Below are positions 42,537 to 53,053 of a DNA stretch of 64,000 bases, piece after piece. The position numbers and the translations under genes are program-made. The notes below the pieces were generated by a model that worked only from the letters and a program-made list of their open reading frames with translations, did not search any database and was not told where the DNA came from. How positions within the stretch are numbered: position 1 is the first letter of the stretch; each line of letters starts with the position of its first letter. The DNA is from Bacteroides sp. (GTDB taxonomy: Bacteria > Bacteroidota > Bacteroidia > Bacteroidales > Bacteroidaceae), in NCBI GenBank assembly GCA_030151635.1, contig JASLDF010000088.1, positions 31,478-95,477 on the forward strand, read 5' to 3'.

Positions 42537-45101
42537 ATGAAGATTACTCGCTATTTCATGCTTTTCCTATTGTTGTTAGGCATGGTGAATATCTATGCTA
42601 ACGACAAATCAAAGCCAATGGAGAAAATATATTTATCGGAGAACTGGCAATTTTCGCAAGGTCTGAAAAACGAGTGGAAATCGGCCATTGTACCAGGCAC
42701 CATTCATCAAGACCTTATTAATCACGATCTTTTACCAAATCCTTTTTATGGATTGAATGAGTCTAAGATTCAGTGGGTAGAATCGTTAGACTGGGAGTAT
42801 AAGACAACTTTCCTAGTGACTAAGGATCAATTAATGCACGGTGAGGCGCTTATGTATTTAGAAGGATTAGATACTTACGCAGATGTTTATTTAAATGGTT
42901 CTTTACTTTTTAAGGCTGATAATATGTTTGTCGGTTATAAGAAGGAGGTGATGAGCCAGCTTCGTGAAGGTGAAAACCACTTGCATATTTATTTTCATTC
43001 ACCGATAAATTATGTGCTACCACAATGGGCTTCAAATGGGTTCGATTATCCTGCAGATAACGACCACTACGATAAAAAACTAAGTATTTTTACTCGAAAA
43101 GCACCCTATAGTTATGGTTGGGATTGGGGCATTAGAATGGCTACATCGGGCGTGTGGCGTCCTATTTCTATTACCTTTTACGATGTTGCTCGTATAGAAG
43201 ATGTTTATGTAAATCAAAAAAGTATTACTACCGATAAAGCATCAGTAGATGTTGAGGTGGAGTATGCGAGTTTAACACAATTGAAAAATGCCACTGTAGA
43301 GGTGTTTTATGGCATCGGAAAAGAAGTTGAGATTTTAGTCCAACAAGTAGATATTGAGCCAGGAACAAACTTGATAACACTCCCTATAGAAATAGAGAAT
43401 CCAAAATTGTGGATGCCTAATGGATGGGGAACTCCACATCTATACGATTTCTCTGTTCGTTTATCTGATGGCGAGGTTGTTATTAATGAGTATGCTGTAA
43501 GAACGGGTTTAAGAACCATTCGTTTGGTACAAGATGCCGACCAGGATGGTGGCGAATCGTTTTACTTTGAAGTAAATGGACAGCCAATGTTTGCAAAGGG
43601 TGGAAACTTTATTCCAGATGATGCAATGCTACCGAACGTAACAGCGGAGAGATATGCCACTCTATTTAAAGATATGAAAGAAGCAAATATGAACATGGTT
43701 CGTGTTTGGGGTGGTGGAACTTATGAAGATAATTTATTCTATGCACTTGCCGATGAAAATGGTATTCTAGTGTGGCAAGACTTTATGTTTGGCTGTACAA
43801 CGTACCCTCACGATGTTACTTTTCAAAAGCGTGTGGAAGAAGAGGCTATTTATAACATCAAGAGATTGCGTAACCATGCGTCTTTATCTTTGTGGTGTGG
43901 AAATAATGAAATTGAGGAAGGCATTAAATATTGGGGTTGGGATAAACGTTTCACCTCTACAGTTTACGACCAGATGAAGATTGGTTATGGTGAGTTATTC
44001 CATAATTTGTTACCTAAGTTAGTTGCCAAATATGATGCTGGTCGTTCTTATGTTCATGGCTCTCCTTTCTCTGCCAATTGGGGCAGACCAGAATCTTGGA
44101 AAAAAGGAGATAGTCATAATTGGGGAATATGGTATGGCCGAAAACCTTTTGAAAGTTTAGATACAGAGTTGTCTCGTTTTATGAGTGAGTTTGGTTTCCA
44201 GTCTTTCCCAGAAATGAAAACGATTTCAACTTTTGCCGAGCCTAAAGATTATCAATTGGAATCGGATGTAATGAACGGACATCAAAAGAGCACTGTTGGT
44301 AATGAGCTAATTGAAGCTAGCATGAAACTGTACTATAAGGTGCCGGAGAAGTTTGAAGATTTTGTTTATGTTGGTTTGGTGTTGCAAGGGCAAGGTATGC
44401 GTCATGGCTTTGAGGCACACCGAAGAAACAAACCTTACTGTATGGGTACCTTATATTGGCAACTGAATGATAGTTGGCCTGTGGTGTCATGGTCTAGTAT
44501 TGACTATTATGGTAATTGGAAGGCAATGCACTATCAAGCACAACGTTCTTTTGCTCCTTTGGCTCTTAATGCTATAGAAGAGGAAGGTGTTGTTAATATT
44601 TATGGTTTATCAGATCAACTAGACGGATTGTCCAATCTATCATTGGAATATGAAGTTGTTGATTTTATGGGTAAAGTTCAAGATAAAGGTATATTCTCGA
44701 ATCTAGGGCTGTCCGCCAATACATCTGCTTTATTGGCTAAGTATAATGTTGACGAATCATTAAAGGATCATACCTATTTGAATTTACGTTTAAAGCAAAA
44801 AGGTAAATTATTGGTCGAAGATCAGTATTTCTTTAACTACACGAAGGATTTGAATCTTCCAAATGTAGAGTTAAAAGTTAAATCGAAAAAGATAAAAAAT
44901 GGTGTTGAGTTAACATTGTCAAGTAAGACATTGGTAAAAGATTTATTTATTGAAACGCCCGTACAAGGGGCTCGTTTCACAGATAACTTCTTTGACTTAT
45001 TGCCAGGAAAGAAAAAGACAATTCGAATTGAATTGAACGGACAAGGTTCCGATATTCAACAAGGAGAGTTGCGTTACAATCACATTAGAAACACTTATTA
45101 A
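42537..45101 (+). CDS. GH2 beta-mannosidase
   Basis: This 854-residue exported enzyme (signal peptide MKITRYFMLFLLLLGMVNIYA) has the GH2 layout: sugar-binding jelly-roll, Ig-like domain, catalytic barrel and C-terminal beta domains. The acid/base is E458 in CGNNEIEEG (the NE pair), the nucleophile E551 in MSEFGFQSFP. The segment MVRVWGGGTYED and the SNGFDYPA region are typical of beta-mannosidases. It should remove the core beta-1,4-mannose of N-glycans or mannan fragments in the periplasm. A GH20 gene follows 12 bp downstream. Exact linkage specificity is inferred. Confidence 0.93.
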   Translation: MKITRYFMLFLLLLGMVNIYANDKSKPMEKIYLSENWQFSQGLKNEWKSAIVPGTIHQDLINHDLLPNPFYGLNESKIQWVESLDWEYKTTFLVTKDQLMHGEALMYLEGLDTYADVYLNGSLLFKADNMFVGYKKEVMSQLREGENHLHIYFHSPINYVLPQWASNGFDYPADNDHYDKKLSIFTRKAPYSYGWDWGIRMATSGVWRPISITFYDVARIEDVYVNQKSITTDKASVDVEVEYASLTQLKNATVEVFYGIGKEVEILVQQVDIEPGTNLITLPIEIENPKLWMPNGWGTPHLYDFSVRLSDGEVVINEYAVRTGLRTIRLVQDADQDGGESFYFEVNGQPMFAKGGNFIPDDAMLPNVTAERYATLFKDMKEANMNMVRVWGGGTYEDNLFYALADENGILVWQDFMFGCTTYPHDVTFQKRVEEEAIYNIKRLRNHASLSLWCGNNEIEEGIKYWGWDKRFTSTVYDQMKIGYGELFHNLLPKLVAKYDAGRSYVHGSPFSANWGRPESWKKGDSHNWGIWYGRKPFESLDTELSRFMSEFGFQSFPEMKTISTFAEPKDYQLESDVMNGHQKSTVGNELIEASMKLYYKVPEKFEDFVYVGLVLQGQGMRHGFEAHRRNKPYCMGTLYWQLNDSWPVVSWSSIDYYGNWKAMHYQAQRSFAPLALNAIEEEGVVNIYGLSDQLDGLSNLSLEYEVVDFMGKVQDKGIFSNLGLSANTSALLAKYNVDESLKDHTYLNLRLKQKGKLLVEDQYFFNYTKDLNLPNVELKVKSKKIKNGVELTLSSKTLVKDLFIETPVQGARFTDNFFDLLPGKKKTIRIELNGQGSDIQQGELRYNHIRNTY

Positions 45102-45113
45102 ATTAATCAAAAT

Positions 45114-47435
45114 ATGAAAATTCAAACTTTATTTGGAGCTTTAGCTCTATCAGTAGGGTTGTCTTCTTGTGCAACGGAAGTTGTTAAAGAGGCGAACTAC
45201 GACATTATTCCTTTACCGAAGGAGGTGGTTAAACAAACCGGTGATGCTTTTACTTTAGATAAATCGGTGAAGATTGTTTACCCTGCTGGAAATGACAAAA
45301 TGCAAAAAAATGCAGATTTCTTGGCTAGTTATATCAATGAGATGGTAGGTTATAAACCAGAAATTTCTACTGATGTAAATGCGAAAAATGCAATTCAATT
45401 GAATTTGGGACTAGAGGCGGAGTCTGAAGGTTACCATATGAATGTAAATAAGGAAAGTGTTCAAATCTTAGGAACAACAGAGGCTGGTGTATTCTATGGT
45501 ATACAAACACTTCGTAAATCTCTTCCTTTTGAAATGAATGCAACCGTGAAGTTGGCTCCAGTTCAAATCAAGGATTTTCCAAGATTCCAATATAGAGGAA
45601 TGATGCTTGATGTGTCAAGACATTTCTTCCCAATTGAATTTATCAAGAAATACATTGATATCTTGGCTCTTCATAACATTAATCGTTTCCACTGGCACTT
45701 GTCGGAAGATCAAGGTTGGAGAATTGAGATTAAAAAATATCCTCTTCTAACAGAAATCGGTTCAAAACGTACTGAAACTGTGATTGGTAGAAATTCTGGC
45801 GAATATGATGGTATTCCTTACGGTGGTTTCTATACACAAGAAGAAGCGAAAGAGCTTGTTGCGTATGCTGCAGAAAGATACATTACTGTTATTCCAGAAA
45901 TTGACATGCCTGGTCATATGCTTGCAGCTTTGACAGCATACCCAGAATTGGGATGTACTGGTGGTCCTTACGAAGTGTGGAGACAATGGGGTGTTTCTGA
46001 CGAAGTTCTTTGTATTGGTAATGATAAAACACTAGAGTTTATTACTGATGTTCTTGCAGAAATTATTGAAATTTTCCCTTCAGAGTATATTCACGTAGGT
46101 GGTGATGAGTGTCCTAAAGTGAGATGGACAACTTGTCCTAAATGTCAAGCGAGAATCAAATCTTTAGGACTTAAAGCAGACAAACATCACTCTGCAGAAG
46201 ATCGTCTTCAAAGCTTTGCAATTAGTCATGCAGAGAAATTCTTAAATGCAAATGGTCGTCAAATCATTGGATGGGACGAAATCCTAGAAGGTGGTCTTGC
46301 ACCAAACGCTACTGTAATGTCTTGGAGAGGCATGGGTGGTGGTATTGAAGCTGCTAAACAAGGTCATGATGTAATTATGACTCCTACAACAAACGTTTAC
46401 TTTGACTACTACCAAACTAAAGATTTGAAAGATGAGCCTTTAGCAATTGGTGGATATGTTCCTGTTAAATCAGTTTATGACTTTGAACCAGTTCCTGCTT
46501 CACTGACTAAAGAACAACAAAAATATGTAATTGGTACTCAAGCGAATCTTTGGACTGAGTACGTACCAACATCTGATCATGTTGAATACATGGTAATGCC
46601 ACGTATGGCTGCACTTTGTGAAGTTCAATGGACAAATCCTGAGCAAAAAGACTACGCAAGTTTCCAAAAACGTCTTCCAAGAATGTTGGATGTTTACAGA
46701 GCTGCTGGCTATAACTACGCTAAGCACGTGTTAAATGTTGAGGCTAAATTTGTACCTAATACGGAAGAAGGTGTGCTGGATGTATTCTTAACAACAATTG
46801 ACGATGCTAGTATTCACTACACAACAGATGGTAGCGAACCTACATCAGCTTCTCCTCTTTATAAAGATGTGGTTAAAGTAAAAGAGAACTGTACATTGAA
46901 AGCTATCGTTGTTCGTGCGTCGGGTAATAGCAAAGTATTAGAAGAGCAAATTGAATTTAGCAAATCTAGTATGAAACCAATTACAATGCTTCAACCAATT
47001 AATCCTCAATACTTCTTTGAAGGTGCAACAACTTTAGTTGATGGTTTAAAAGGTAATGGTAATTACAAAACTGGCCGTTGGATTGCTTTTTACAAGAATG
47101 ACCTTGAAGCAATTATTGATTTTAAAGAAGAAACGGAAATTAGCTCAGTTACAATTGATACTTGTGTTGAGAAAGGTGACTGGGTTTTCGATGCACGTAG
47201 CATAACAGTATTTGTATCAAACGATGGTGTTAACTTTACTCAAGTTGCTAAAGAAGAATATCCAGTAATGAGCGAGTCTGATTACAATGGTATTCACAAT
47301 CATAAATTGACTTTCGACTCAGTAAAAACTAAGTTCGTAAAAGTACATGCACAACCAGAACACAAAATGCCTAAATGGCATAATGGTGCAGGTTCACCAT
47401 CATTTATGTTTGTTGATGAAATCACTGTAGACTAA
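45114..47435 (+). CDS. GH20 beta-N-acetylhexosaminidase lipoprotein
   Basis: This 773-residue protein has a lipobox (LSSC), so it is envelope-anchored. Domains in order are GH20b, the catalytic barrel with the pair D331-E332 in HVGGDEC, a chitobiase-type C-terminal beta domain (YTTDGSEPTSASPLY) and an F5/8-type module at the end (FVSNDGVNFTQV). It differs from the first GH20 enzyme (no lipidation, no chitobiase-type domain), so they probably differ in substrate or location. It ends the glycan block at a strong terminator (47457-47504). Confidence 0.95.
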   Translation: MKIQTLFGALALSVGLSSCATEVVKEANYDIIPLPKEVVKQTGDAFTLDKSVKIVYPAGNDKMQKNADFLASYINEMVGYKPEISTDVNAKNAIQLNLGLEAESEGYHMNVNKESVQILGTTEAGVFYGIQTLRKSLPFEMNATVKLAPVQIKDFPRFQYRGMMLDVSRHFFPIEFIKKYIDILALHNINRFHWHLSEDQGWRIEIKKYPLLTEIGSKRTETVIGRNSGEYDGIPYGGFYTQEEAKELVAYAAERYITVIPEIDMPGHMLAALTAYPELGCTGGPYEVWRQWGVSDEVLCIGNDKTLEFITDVLAEIIEIFPSEYIHVGGDECPKVRWTTCPKCQARIKSLGLKADKHHSAEDRLQSFAISHAEKFLNANGRQIIGWDEILEGGLAPNATVMSWRGMGGGIEAAKQGHDVIMTPTTNVYFDYYQTKDLKDEPLAIGGYVPVKSVYDFEPVPASLTKEQQKYVIGTQANLWTEYVPTSDHVEYMVMPRMAALCEVQWTNPEQKDYASFQKRLPRMLDVYRAAGYNYAKHVLNVEAKFVPNTEEGVLDVFLTTIDDASIHYTTDGSEPTSASPLYKDVVKVKENCTLKAIVVRASGNSKVLEEQIEFSKSSMKPITMLQPINPQYFFEGATTLVDGLKGNGNYKTGRWIAFYKNDLEAIIDFKEETEISSVTIDTCVEKGDWVFDARSITVFVSNDGVNFTQVAKEEYPVMSESDYNGIHNHKLTFDSVKTKFVKVHAQPEHKMPKWHNGAGSPSFMFVDEITVD

Positions 47436-47456
47436 TTTTAGTCGTCAAAAAAATAG

Positions 47457-47504
47457 AAAAGTATCTATCCGAAGCAAAAGCTTTTTCGGGTAGATACTTT
47501 TTTT
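47457..47504 (+). terminator. Intrinsic terminator of the GH2-GH20 unit
   Basis: AAAAGTATCTATCCGAA pairs with TTCGGGTAGATACTTTT (one G-U pair), followed by a T run. Confidence 0.9.
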
Positions 47505-47514
47505 ATATTAATAT

Positions 47515-47545
47515 TTTGTATAAGGAGAGAATATTTGTATCTTTG
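47515..47545 (+). promoter_or_regulatory. Promoter of rimP-nusA-infB
   Basis: TTTG (47515-47518), exactly 19 nt, and TATCTTTG (47538-47545) form the best match to the Bacteroidetes promoter consensus in the window. It lies about 66 bp upstream of rimP. Confidence 0.82.
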
Positions 47546-47563
47546 CGCCGATATGGATGATTG

Positions 47564-47593
47564 AGGAGGGGGCAATTTAAAGCTCCTTTTTTT
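47564..47593 (+). promoter_or_regulatory. Candidate attenuator in the rimP leader
   Basis: AGGAG (47564-47568) pairs with CTCCT (47583-47587), followed directly by a run of seven Ts (47587-47593), between the promoter and the rimP start. A weak intrinsic terminator here would reduce operon expression. Confidence 0.45.
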
Positions 47594-47611
47594 GTTCTTA
47601 ATAAGTAATTA

Positions 47612-48079
47612 ATGATAGAAAAAAGAACTGTTATTCAACTGGTTGAAGAGTGGTTAGAAGGTAAGGATTACTTTCTTGTAGAAGTTGCTGTCAAACCGAA
47701 TGATAAAATTGTAGTGGAGATCGACCATGCAGAAGGTGTGTGGATCGGAGATTGTGTGTCGTTGAGTAAGTTTATCGAATCAAAGTTGAACCGCGAAGAA
47801 GAAGACTATGAGTTGGAAGTAGGGTCAGCTGGTGTTGGTCAGCCTTTCAAAGTGATACAACAGTATTACAATCATCTTGGTCGCCTTGTTGAAGTGCGTA
47901 CAATTGAAGGTAACACACTTGTTGGAGAACTTGTTGATGTTAACGAAAAAGAAATTAAAGTAACCGTTCAGAAAAAAATCAGAGAAGAGGGGGCTAAACG
48001 TCCTAAATTAACTGATGTTGAAGAGGTTATTCCTTTTGAGAGAATAAAATACACTAAATACTTAATTAGTTTTAAATAA
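47612..48079 (+). CDS. rimP: Ribosome maturation factor
   Basis: RimP helps assemble the 30S subunit. The 155-residue protein has the family N-terminal alpha/beta domain (VEVAVKPNDKIVVEIDHAEGVWIGDCVSLSK) and a C-terminal SH3-like barrel. It is 2 bp upstream of nusA, the usual arrangement, and the pair is preceded by a strong promoter (47515-47545) and a possible attenuator. Confidence 0.94.
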   Translation: MIEKRTVIQLVEEWLEGKDYFLVEVAVKPNDKIVVEIDHAEGVWIGDCVSLSKFIESKLNREEEDYELEVGSAGVGQPFKVIQQYYNHLGRLVEVRTIEGNTLVGELVDVNEKEIKVTVQKKIREEGAKRPKLTDVEEVIPFERIKYTKYLISFK

Positions 48080-48081
48080 TT

Positions 48082-49344
48082 ATGGCCAAAAAAGAAGAAA
48101 CTCTCAGTTTAATCGATACATTCGCTGAATTTAAAGAACTTAAGAATATTGATAAGACCACAATGGTTAGTGTTCTTGAGGAGTCTTTTCGTAGTGTAAT
48201 TGCGAAAATGTTCGGAACTGATGAAAATTACGATGTAATTGTAAATCCTAATCAAGGAGACTTTGAAATATGGCGAAATCGTGAAGTTGTAGCTGACGAT
48301 GAAGTTACAAACGAAAGCATGCAAGTTTCTTTAACTGAAGCTCGTAAGGTTGATGAATCTTATGAGATTGGTGAAGAAGTAACTGATGAGGTTTTCTTTG
48401 CAGATTTCGGTCGTCGTGCAATCTTGAATCTTCGTCAAACTTTGGCTTCTAAGATTCTAGAACTTGAAAAAGATAGCTTGTACAATAGCTATATTGATCG
48501 TGTTGGAACGATTGTTACTGCGGAAGTATATCAAATTTGGAAAAAGGAAATGTTACTTATCGATGATGAAGGTAACGAGTTAATTCTTCCAAAAACAGAT
48601 CAGATTCCACGTGACTTCTACCGTAAAGGTGAAACAGTGCGTGCAGTGGTTGCTCGTGTTGACAATAAAAATAACAATCCAAAGATTATTCTTTCAAGAA
48701 CTTCTCCAGTCTTCCTAGAAAGATTGTTTGAGTTGGAGGTTCCTGAGATTCTTGACGGGTTGATTACAATAAAAAAAGTAGCTCGTATCCCTGGAGAACG
48801 TGCTAAGATTGCAGTTGAATCGTATGATGAAAGAATTGACCCAGTTGGTGCTTGTGTAGGTGTCAAAGGTAGTCGTATTCATGGTATTGTAAGAGAATTG
48901 CAAAATGAGAATATAGATGTTATTAACTATACTTCAAACATTCAACTTTTCATTCAAAGAGCTTTAAGTCCAGCTAAGATTTCTTCGATCAGACTGAACG
49001 AAGAGGATAGAAAAGCGGAAATATTCTTGCAACCAGAAGAAGTGTCATTAGCTATCGGTAAAGGTGGTCTAAACATTAAACTGGCAAGTATGTTGACTGA
49101 ATACACAATTGATGTATTCCGCGAACTTGATGAAACAGCTGCTAATGAGGATATCTATTTAGATGAATTTAGAGATGAAATTGACGGATGGGTTATCGAA
49201 GCGGTTAAGGCTATTGGCCTTGAAACAGCTAAGTCTGTCTTGAATATCCCTAGAAACGTGTTGATAGAAAAAGCCGACTTAGAGGAAGAAACTGTTGACG
49301 AGTTATTGAAGATTTTGAAATCGGAGTTTGAAGATGAAAACTAA
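48082..49344 (+). CDS. nusA: Transcription termination/antitermination factor NusA
   Basis: NusA binds RNA polymerase and controls pausing, termination and antitermination. The 420-residue protein has an N-terminal RNAP-binding domain, an S1 domain (about residues 140-200) and two KH domains (GACVGVKGSRIHGIVREL and SLAIGKGGLNIKLA) but lacks the long C-terminal acidic repeats of E. coli. It starts 2 bp after rimP. An inverted repeat TAGACGAT / ATCGTCTA (49357-49364 and 49393-49400) lies in the 112-bp spacer before infB. Confidence 0.97.
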   Translation: MAKKEETLSLIDTFAEFKELKNIDKTTMVSVLEESFRSVIAKMFGTDENYDVIVNPNQGDFEIWRNREVVADDEVTNESMQVSLTEARKVDESYEIGEEVTDEVFFADFGRRAILNLRQTLASKILELEKDSLYNSYIDRVGTIVTAEVYQIWKKEMLLIDDEGNELILPKTDQIPRDFYRKGETVRAVVARVDNKNNNPKIILSRTSPVFLERLFELEVPEILDGLITIKKVARIPGERAKIAVESYDERIDPVGACVGVKGSRIHGIVRELQNENIDVINYTSNIQLFIQRALSPAKISSIRLNEEDRKAEIFLQPEEVSLAIGKGGLNIKLASMLTEYTIDVFRELDETAANEDIYLDEFRDEIDGWVIEAVKAIGLETAKSVLNIPRNVLIEKADLEEETVDELLKILKSEFEDEN

Positions 49345-49456
49345 AAGACTTATGGGTAGACGATAGGGTAGAAAATTAGTTTCAATCTTTAAATCGTCTA
49401 TAACGAAAGCTTATAGAGATTCATTTATTATCTCCAGTATTCATTAAATTATTAGT

Positions 49457-52405
49457 ATGACGATAAGATTAAACAAAGTAACAAGAGACTTAAATGTCGG
49501 AATATCAACTGTTGTGGAGTTCTTGAATAAGAAAGGTTTCTCTATTGAAGAGAATCCGAATACTAAAATCAGCAAAGAACAATACAATATATTAGTTGAT
49601 GAGTTTAGCAATGATAAAAGCCTTCGAATTGAATCGGACCGCATCATTAAAGAGCGCCAAGAGGATAAGAAGAGAACAAAGGCTACCGTTGCTTTAGATG
49701 GTTACGAATCTGAAAAGAAACAGCCTAAGGTGCAAAAGGTCGAGATGATCGAAACTGTAGTTCCTGAAGAGGCTAAGCCAAAAGTGAAAGCGGTTGGTAA
49801 GATTGACTTGGATGCAAATAAACCAAAGAAATCTGTTGAAAAGAAAGAAACTAAAACTACTTCTGTAATAGTCGAGAATAAGGTTCCTAACGCTGATGTT
49901 GAAAACAAAAATATAACAGCCAAAGTTGATGTAGCTAAGCCTGTTGAAAAAGTAGAGTTGAAAAAGGAAGATCAAAAAATAACTGCTAAGGAGAATAACA
50001 GTAAGGTGAAAGAAGAAATAAAACAGGAATCAAAAGAGAAAAAATCTTTTGAAAAGTCGGGTGCAGATAAACCTAAGGCTAAAAACGAACCAGTTGCTCG
50101 TACAGAGTCTACTGAAAAAACATCGGAAACAAAATCTACTTCTGACGTATTTACGTTAGGTTCTGCGGAATTGAAAACAACAATCAATGTTGTTGGTAAG
50201 ATTGATTTATCTTTATTAAATCAAACTACTCGTCCTAAGAAAAAAACCAAAGAAGAGCGTAAGAAAGAGCGCGACGATAAAGACAAAACTCGCACAACTA
50301 CTGGTAGTGGTAGTGCAGTTGGAGCTAACAAAAACAAGAAACGTCGTCGTATCACTAAAGAAAAAGTTGATATTGATAAAGCGGCTACTAATCCTAGCGA
50401 CAATCGTGGAACTCAACAGCCAGGTAATCGTGTAGATCGTAAAAAACAACAAACTGTTCCAACGAAGAGTAAAAAATTCAAGAAAGCTTCTGCTAAACAA
50501 GAAGTAAATGAAGAGGATGTTGCACGTCAAATTAAAGAAACTTTAGCTCGCTTAACTTCTAAGGGTAAAAATAAAACTTCTCGTTATAGAAAAGAGAAGA
50601 GAGATTTGGCAAGTGCTAGAACTCAAGAAAAAGAAGACCAAGATTTAGCAGCGGAAAAAGTGTTGCAATTAACTGAATTCGTAACTGTTAGTGAACTAGC
50701 AAGTATGATGGACGTTGCTGCTACACAAGTTATTGCTACTTGTATGAGCATTGGTCTTATGGTTTCTATTAACCAACGTCTAGACGCTGAAACAATCAAT
50801 ATGGTTGCGGAAGAGTTTGGATTTAAGACAGAATACGTTAGTGCTGAAGTTTCTCAAGCAATTGAAGAAGTTGAAGATAAACCTGAAGATTTAATGCACC
50901 GTGCTCCTATTGTAACAGTAATGGGACACGTTGACCACGGTAAGACATCTCTTCTTGACTTTGTACGTAGTGCAAATGTGATTGCTGGTGAAGCTGGGGG
51001 TATTACTCAACACATTGGCGCATATAATGTAACAATGCCTGATGGTAAACACATTACTTTCTTGGATACTCCAGGTCACGAGGCGTTTACAGCGATGCGT
51101 GCACGTGGTGCTAAAGTAACGGATATTGCAATTATTATTGTTGCTGCTGATGATAGCGTGATGCCTCAAACAAAAGAAGCTATCAACCACGCAATGGCTG
51201 CTGGTGTACCAATCGTATTTGCGATTAATAAGGTAGATAAACCAACGGCTAACCCAGATAAGATTAAAACAGAGTTGGCAGAAATGAACTACCTTGTTGA
51301 AGAGTGGGGTGGTAAATACCAATCTCAAGATATTTCTGCTAAAAAAGGTACAGGTGTTCTAGAACTTCTAGAAAAAGTTTCTCTTGAAGCTGAAATCTTA
51401 GACCTTAAGGCAAATCCTAACCGTGCAGGTACAGGTTCAATTATTGAATCTACTTTGGATAAGGGTAGAGGTTATGTATCAACTATGCTTGTATCTAACG
51501 GTACACTTAAAATGGGTGATGTTGTATTGGCTGGTACTCACTTTGGTCGTATTAAGGCTATGTTCAATGAACGTAACCAACGAATTGAGGCTGCTGGACC
51601 GGCTGAACCAGTTCAAATTCTAGGTTTGAATGGTGCTCCTGCTGCAGGTGATACATTCCATGTTATTGAAACTGAACAAGAAGCACGTGAAATTGCAACT
51701 AAACGTGAGCAATTACAACGTGAGCAAGGGTTACGTACACAAAAACTTCTTACTCTTGATGAGGTGGGTAGACGTATTGCATTGGGTAACTTCCAAGAAC
51801 TTAACATTATTGTTAAAGGTGACGTGGATGGTTCTGTTGAAGCATTGAGTGATTCGTTAATCAAGCTTTCTACTGAGCAAATTCAAGTTAATGTTATTCA
51901 TAAAGGTGTGGGTCAGATTTCTGAATCTGATGTAACACTAGCAGCTGCTTCAGAAGCGATTATCATTGGTTTCCAAGTTCGTCCATCAGCAATGGCTGAA
52001 AGATTAGCGGAAAACGAAGGTGTTGATATCCGTAAGTATTCAATTATTTATGATGCTATCGAAGAGGTTGAAGCGGCTATGGAGGGTATGCTTGCTCCAC
52101 TTATTAAGGAACAAGTTACGGCTACAATCGAAATTCGTGAAGTTTATAACATTACTAAAGTTGGTCTTGTTGCCGGTACTCTTGTTAAAACAGGTAAGGT
52201 TAAGCGTGCTGATCAAGCTCGATTAATTCGTGACGGTATTGTAATATATACAGGTAAGATTAATGCTCTTAAACGTTTCAAAGACGATGTGAAAGAAGTT
52301 GGTGCTAACTTTGAGTGTGGTATCAGTTTAACTGGTTGTAACGATATGAAACCAGAAGATATCATCGAAACATTCGAAGAAGTGGAGGTTAAACAAACCT
52401 TGTAA
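49457..52405 (+). CDS. infB: Translation initiation factor IF-2
   Basis: IF-2 is the GTPase that brings initiator tRNA to the 30S subunit. It is 982 residues: an N-terminal IF2_N domain ([23 protein letters not shown]), then a Lys/Glu-rich low-complexity region (about residues 60-400) with two VGKIDL motifs, a second IF2_N-like segment ([22 protein letters not shown]), and the G domain with GHVDHGKT (490-497), DTPGHEAF and NKVDKP. Several minus-strand frames across the Lys-rich region are shadows. A hairpin terminator at 52442-52501 follows. Confidence 0.97.
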   Translation: MTIRLNKVTRDLNVGISTVVEFLNKKGFSIEENPNTKISKEQYNILVDEFSNDKSLRIESDRIIKERQEDKKRTKATVALDGYESEKKQPKVQKVEMIETVVPEEAKPKVKAVGKIDLDANKPKKSVEKKETKTTSVIVENKVPNADVENKNITAKVDVAKPVEKVELKKEDQKITAKENNSKVKEEIKQESKEKKSFEKSGADKPKAKNEPVARTESTEKTSETKSTSDVFTLGSAELKTTINVVGKIDLSLLNQTTRPKKKTKEERKKERDDKDKTRTTTGSGSAVGANKNKKRRRITKEKVDIDKAATNPSDNRGTQQPGNRVDRKKQQTVPTKSKKFKKASAKQEVNEEDVARQIKETLARLTSKGKNKTSRYRKEKRDLASARTQEKEDQDLAAEKVLQLTEFVTVSELASMMDVAATQVIATCMSIGLMVSINQRLDAETINMVAEEFGFKTEYVSAEVSQAIEEVEDKPEDLMHRAPIVTVMGHVDHGKTSLLDFVRSANVIAGEAGGITQHIGAYNVTMPDGKHITFLDTPGHEAFTAMRARGAKVTDIAIIIVAADDSVMPQTKEAINHAMAAGVPIVFAINKVDKPTANPDKIKTELAEMNYLVEEWGGKYQSQDISAKKGTGVLELLEKVSLEAEILDLKANPNRAGTGSIIESTLDKGRGYVSTMLVSNGTLKMGDVVLAGTHFGRIKAMFNERNQRIEAAGPAEPVQILGLNGAPAAGDTFHVIETEQEAREIATKREQLQREQGLRTQKLLTLDEVGRRIALGNFQELNIIVKGDVDGSVEALSDSLIKLSTEQIQVNVIHKGVGQISESDVTLAAASEAIIIGFQVRPSAMAERLAENEGVDIRKYSIIYDAIEEVEAAMEGMLAPLIKEQVTATIEIREVYNITKVGLVAGTLVKTGKVKRADQARLIRDGIVIYTGKINALKRFKDDVKEVGANFECGISLTGCNDMKPEDIIETFEEVEVKQTL

Positions 52406-52441
52406 GCAAACGTTTCTTTTAGAAACTACATAAAACTTAAG

Positions 52442-52501
52442 TGCTAATGAATCTTTTGTATGGTATAAACTTTACTATATAAGATTCATTAGCATTTTTT
52501 T
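52442..52501 (+). terminator. Intrinsic terminator/attenuator between infB and cvpA
   Basis: A 14-bp perfect stem (52442-52455 with 52481-52494), an inner 7-bp stem (one G-U pair) and a T run of seven form a long hairpin. It ends 12 bp before cvpA, so that gene may depend on read-through or on a promoter inside it. Confidence 0.87.
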
Positions 52502-52512
52502 ATTATATATTT

Positions 52513-53040
52513 ATGCAGATAATTGATTTTATATTAATAATATTTCTTTTACTTGGTTTGTATGCTGGGTATAGACAAGGCTTCGTTGCCCAAATCTTTT
52601 CAATAATAGGTCTTATTGTAGGTTTTATGGTAGCAAAACAGTTCTATATTGAGTTGACATCCCAATTTTTAAAGCCTTACATTGACTCAGAAGCCATTTC
52701 TAATGTAATTTCATTTAGTGTTATATGGCTGGTTGTTACAATATTAACAGGTCTTGTCGGTAACTTATTCTCAGGCTTATTAGATAAGATAAGTTTAGGA
52801 TGGTTAAATAGACTTATTGGATCAATAATTGGAGGTGTAAAATACTTATTTTTATTAAGTTTGATTATTGGAATCTTTGATTCTATTGATTCCAAAAATC
52901 AAGTATTATCAAAGAAGAATAAAGAACAGTCGTTGTTATATAATCCTACTAAGAAAATAGCCTCAAATCTTTATGATTTGATTAAAGAGCAGCAGGTGAA
53001 TATTAAGAAAAGAATTAATAACATCGATATCAATATATAA
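52513..53040 (+). CDS. CvpA family membrane protein
   Basis: This 175-residue protein has four predicted membrane spans in its first 120 residues and a basic C-terminal tail. The opening ([33 protein letters not shown]) is typical of the CvpA family (colicin V production), small membrane proteins often linked to envelope integrity. The specific function is not established. It lies 13 bp upstream of sufB and is probably the first gene of the Suf transcript. Confidence 0.88.
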   Translation: MQIIDFILIIFLLLGLYAGYRQGFVAQIFSIIGLIVGFMVAKQFYIELTSQFLKPYIDSEAISNVISFSVIWLVVTILTGLVGNLFSGLLDKISLGWLNRLIGSIIGGVKYLFLLSLIIGIFDSIDSKNQVLSKKNKEQSLLYNPTKKIASNLYDLIKEQQVNIKKRINNIDINI

Positions 53041-53053
53041 AACGTGTTATAAA

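Noticed and set aside
29369..47435. Complete polysaccharide utilisation locus with SusC/SusD
   Set aside because: No TonB-dependent transporter, SusD-like protein, hybrid two-component system or ECF sigma pair is found in the region.
49694..50530. Several minus-strand frames inside infB
   Set aside because: They are shadows of the Lys/Glu-rich linker region; translations are Ser/Phe-rich and low complexity.
49800..50600. Possible tandem repeats or CRISPR-like periodicity in infB
   Set aside because: The repetition is of Lys/Glu codons in a disordered linker; no regular spacer-repeat structure is present.
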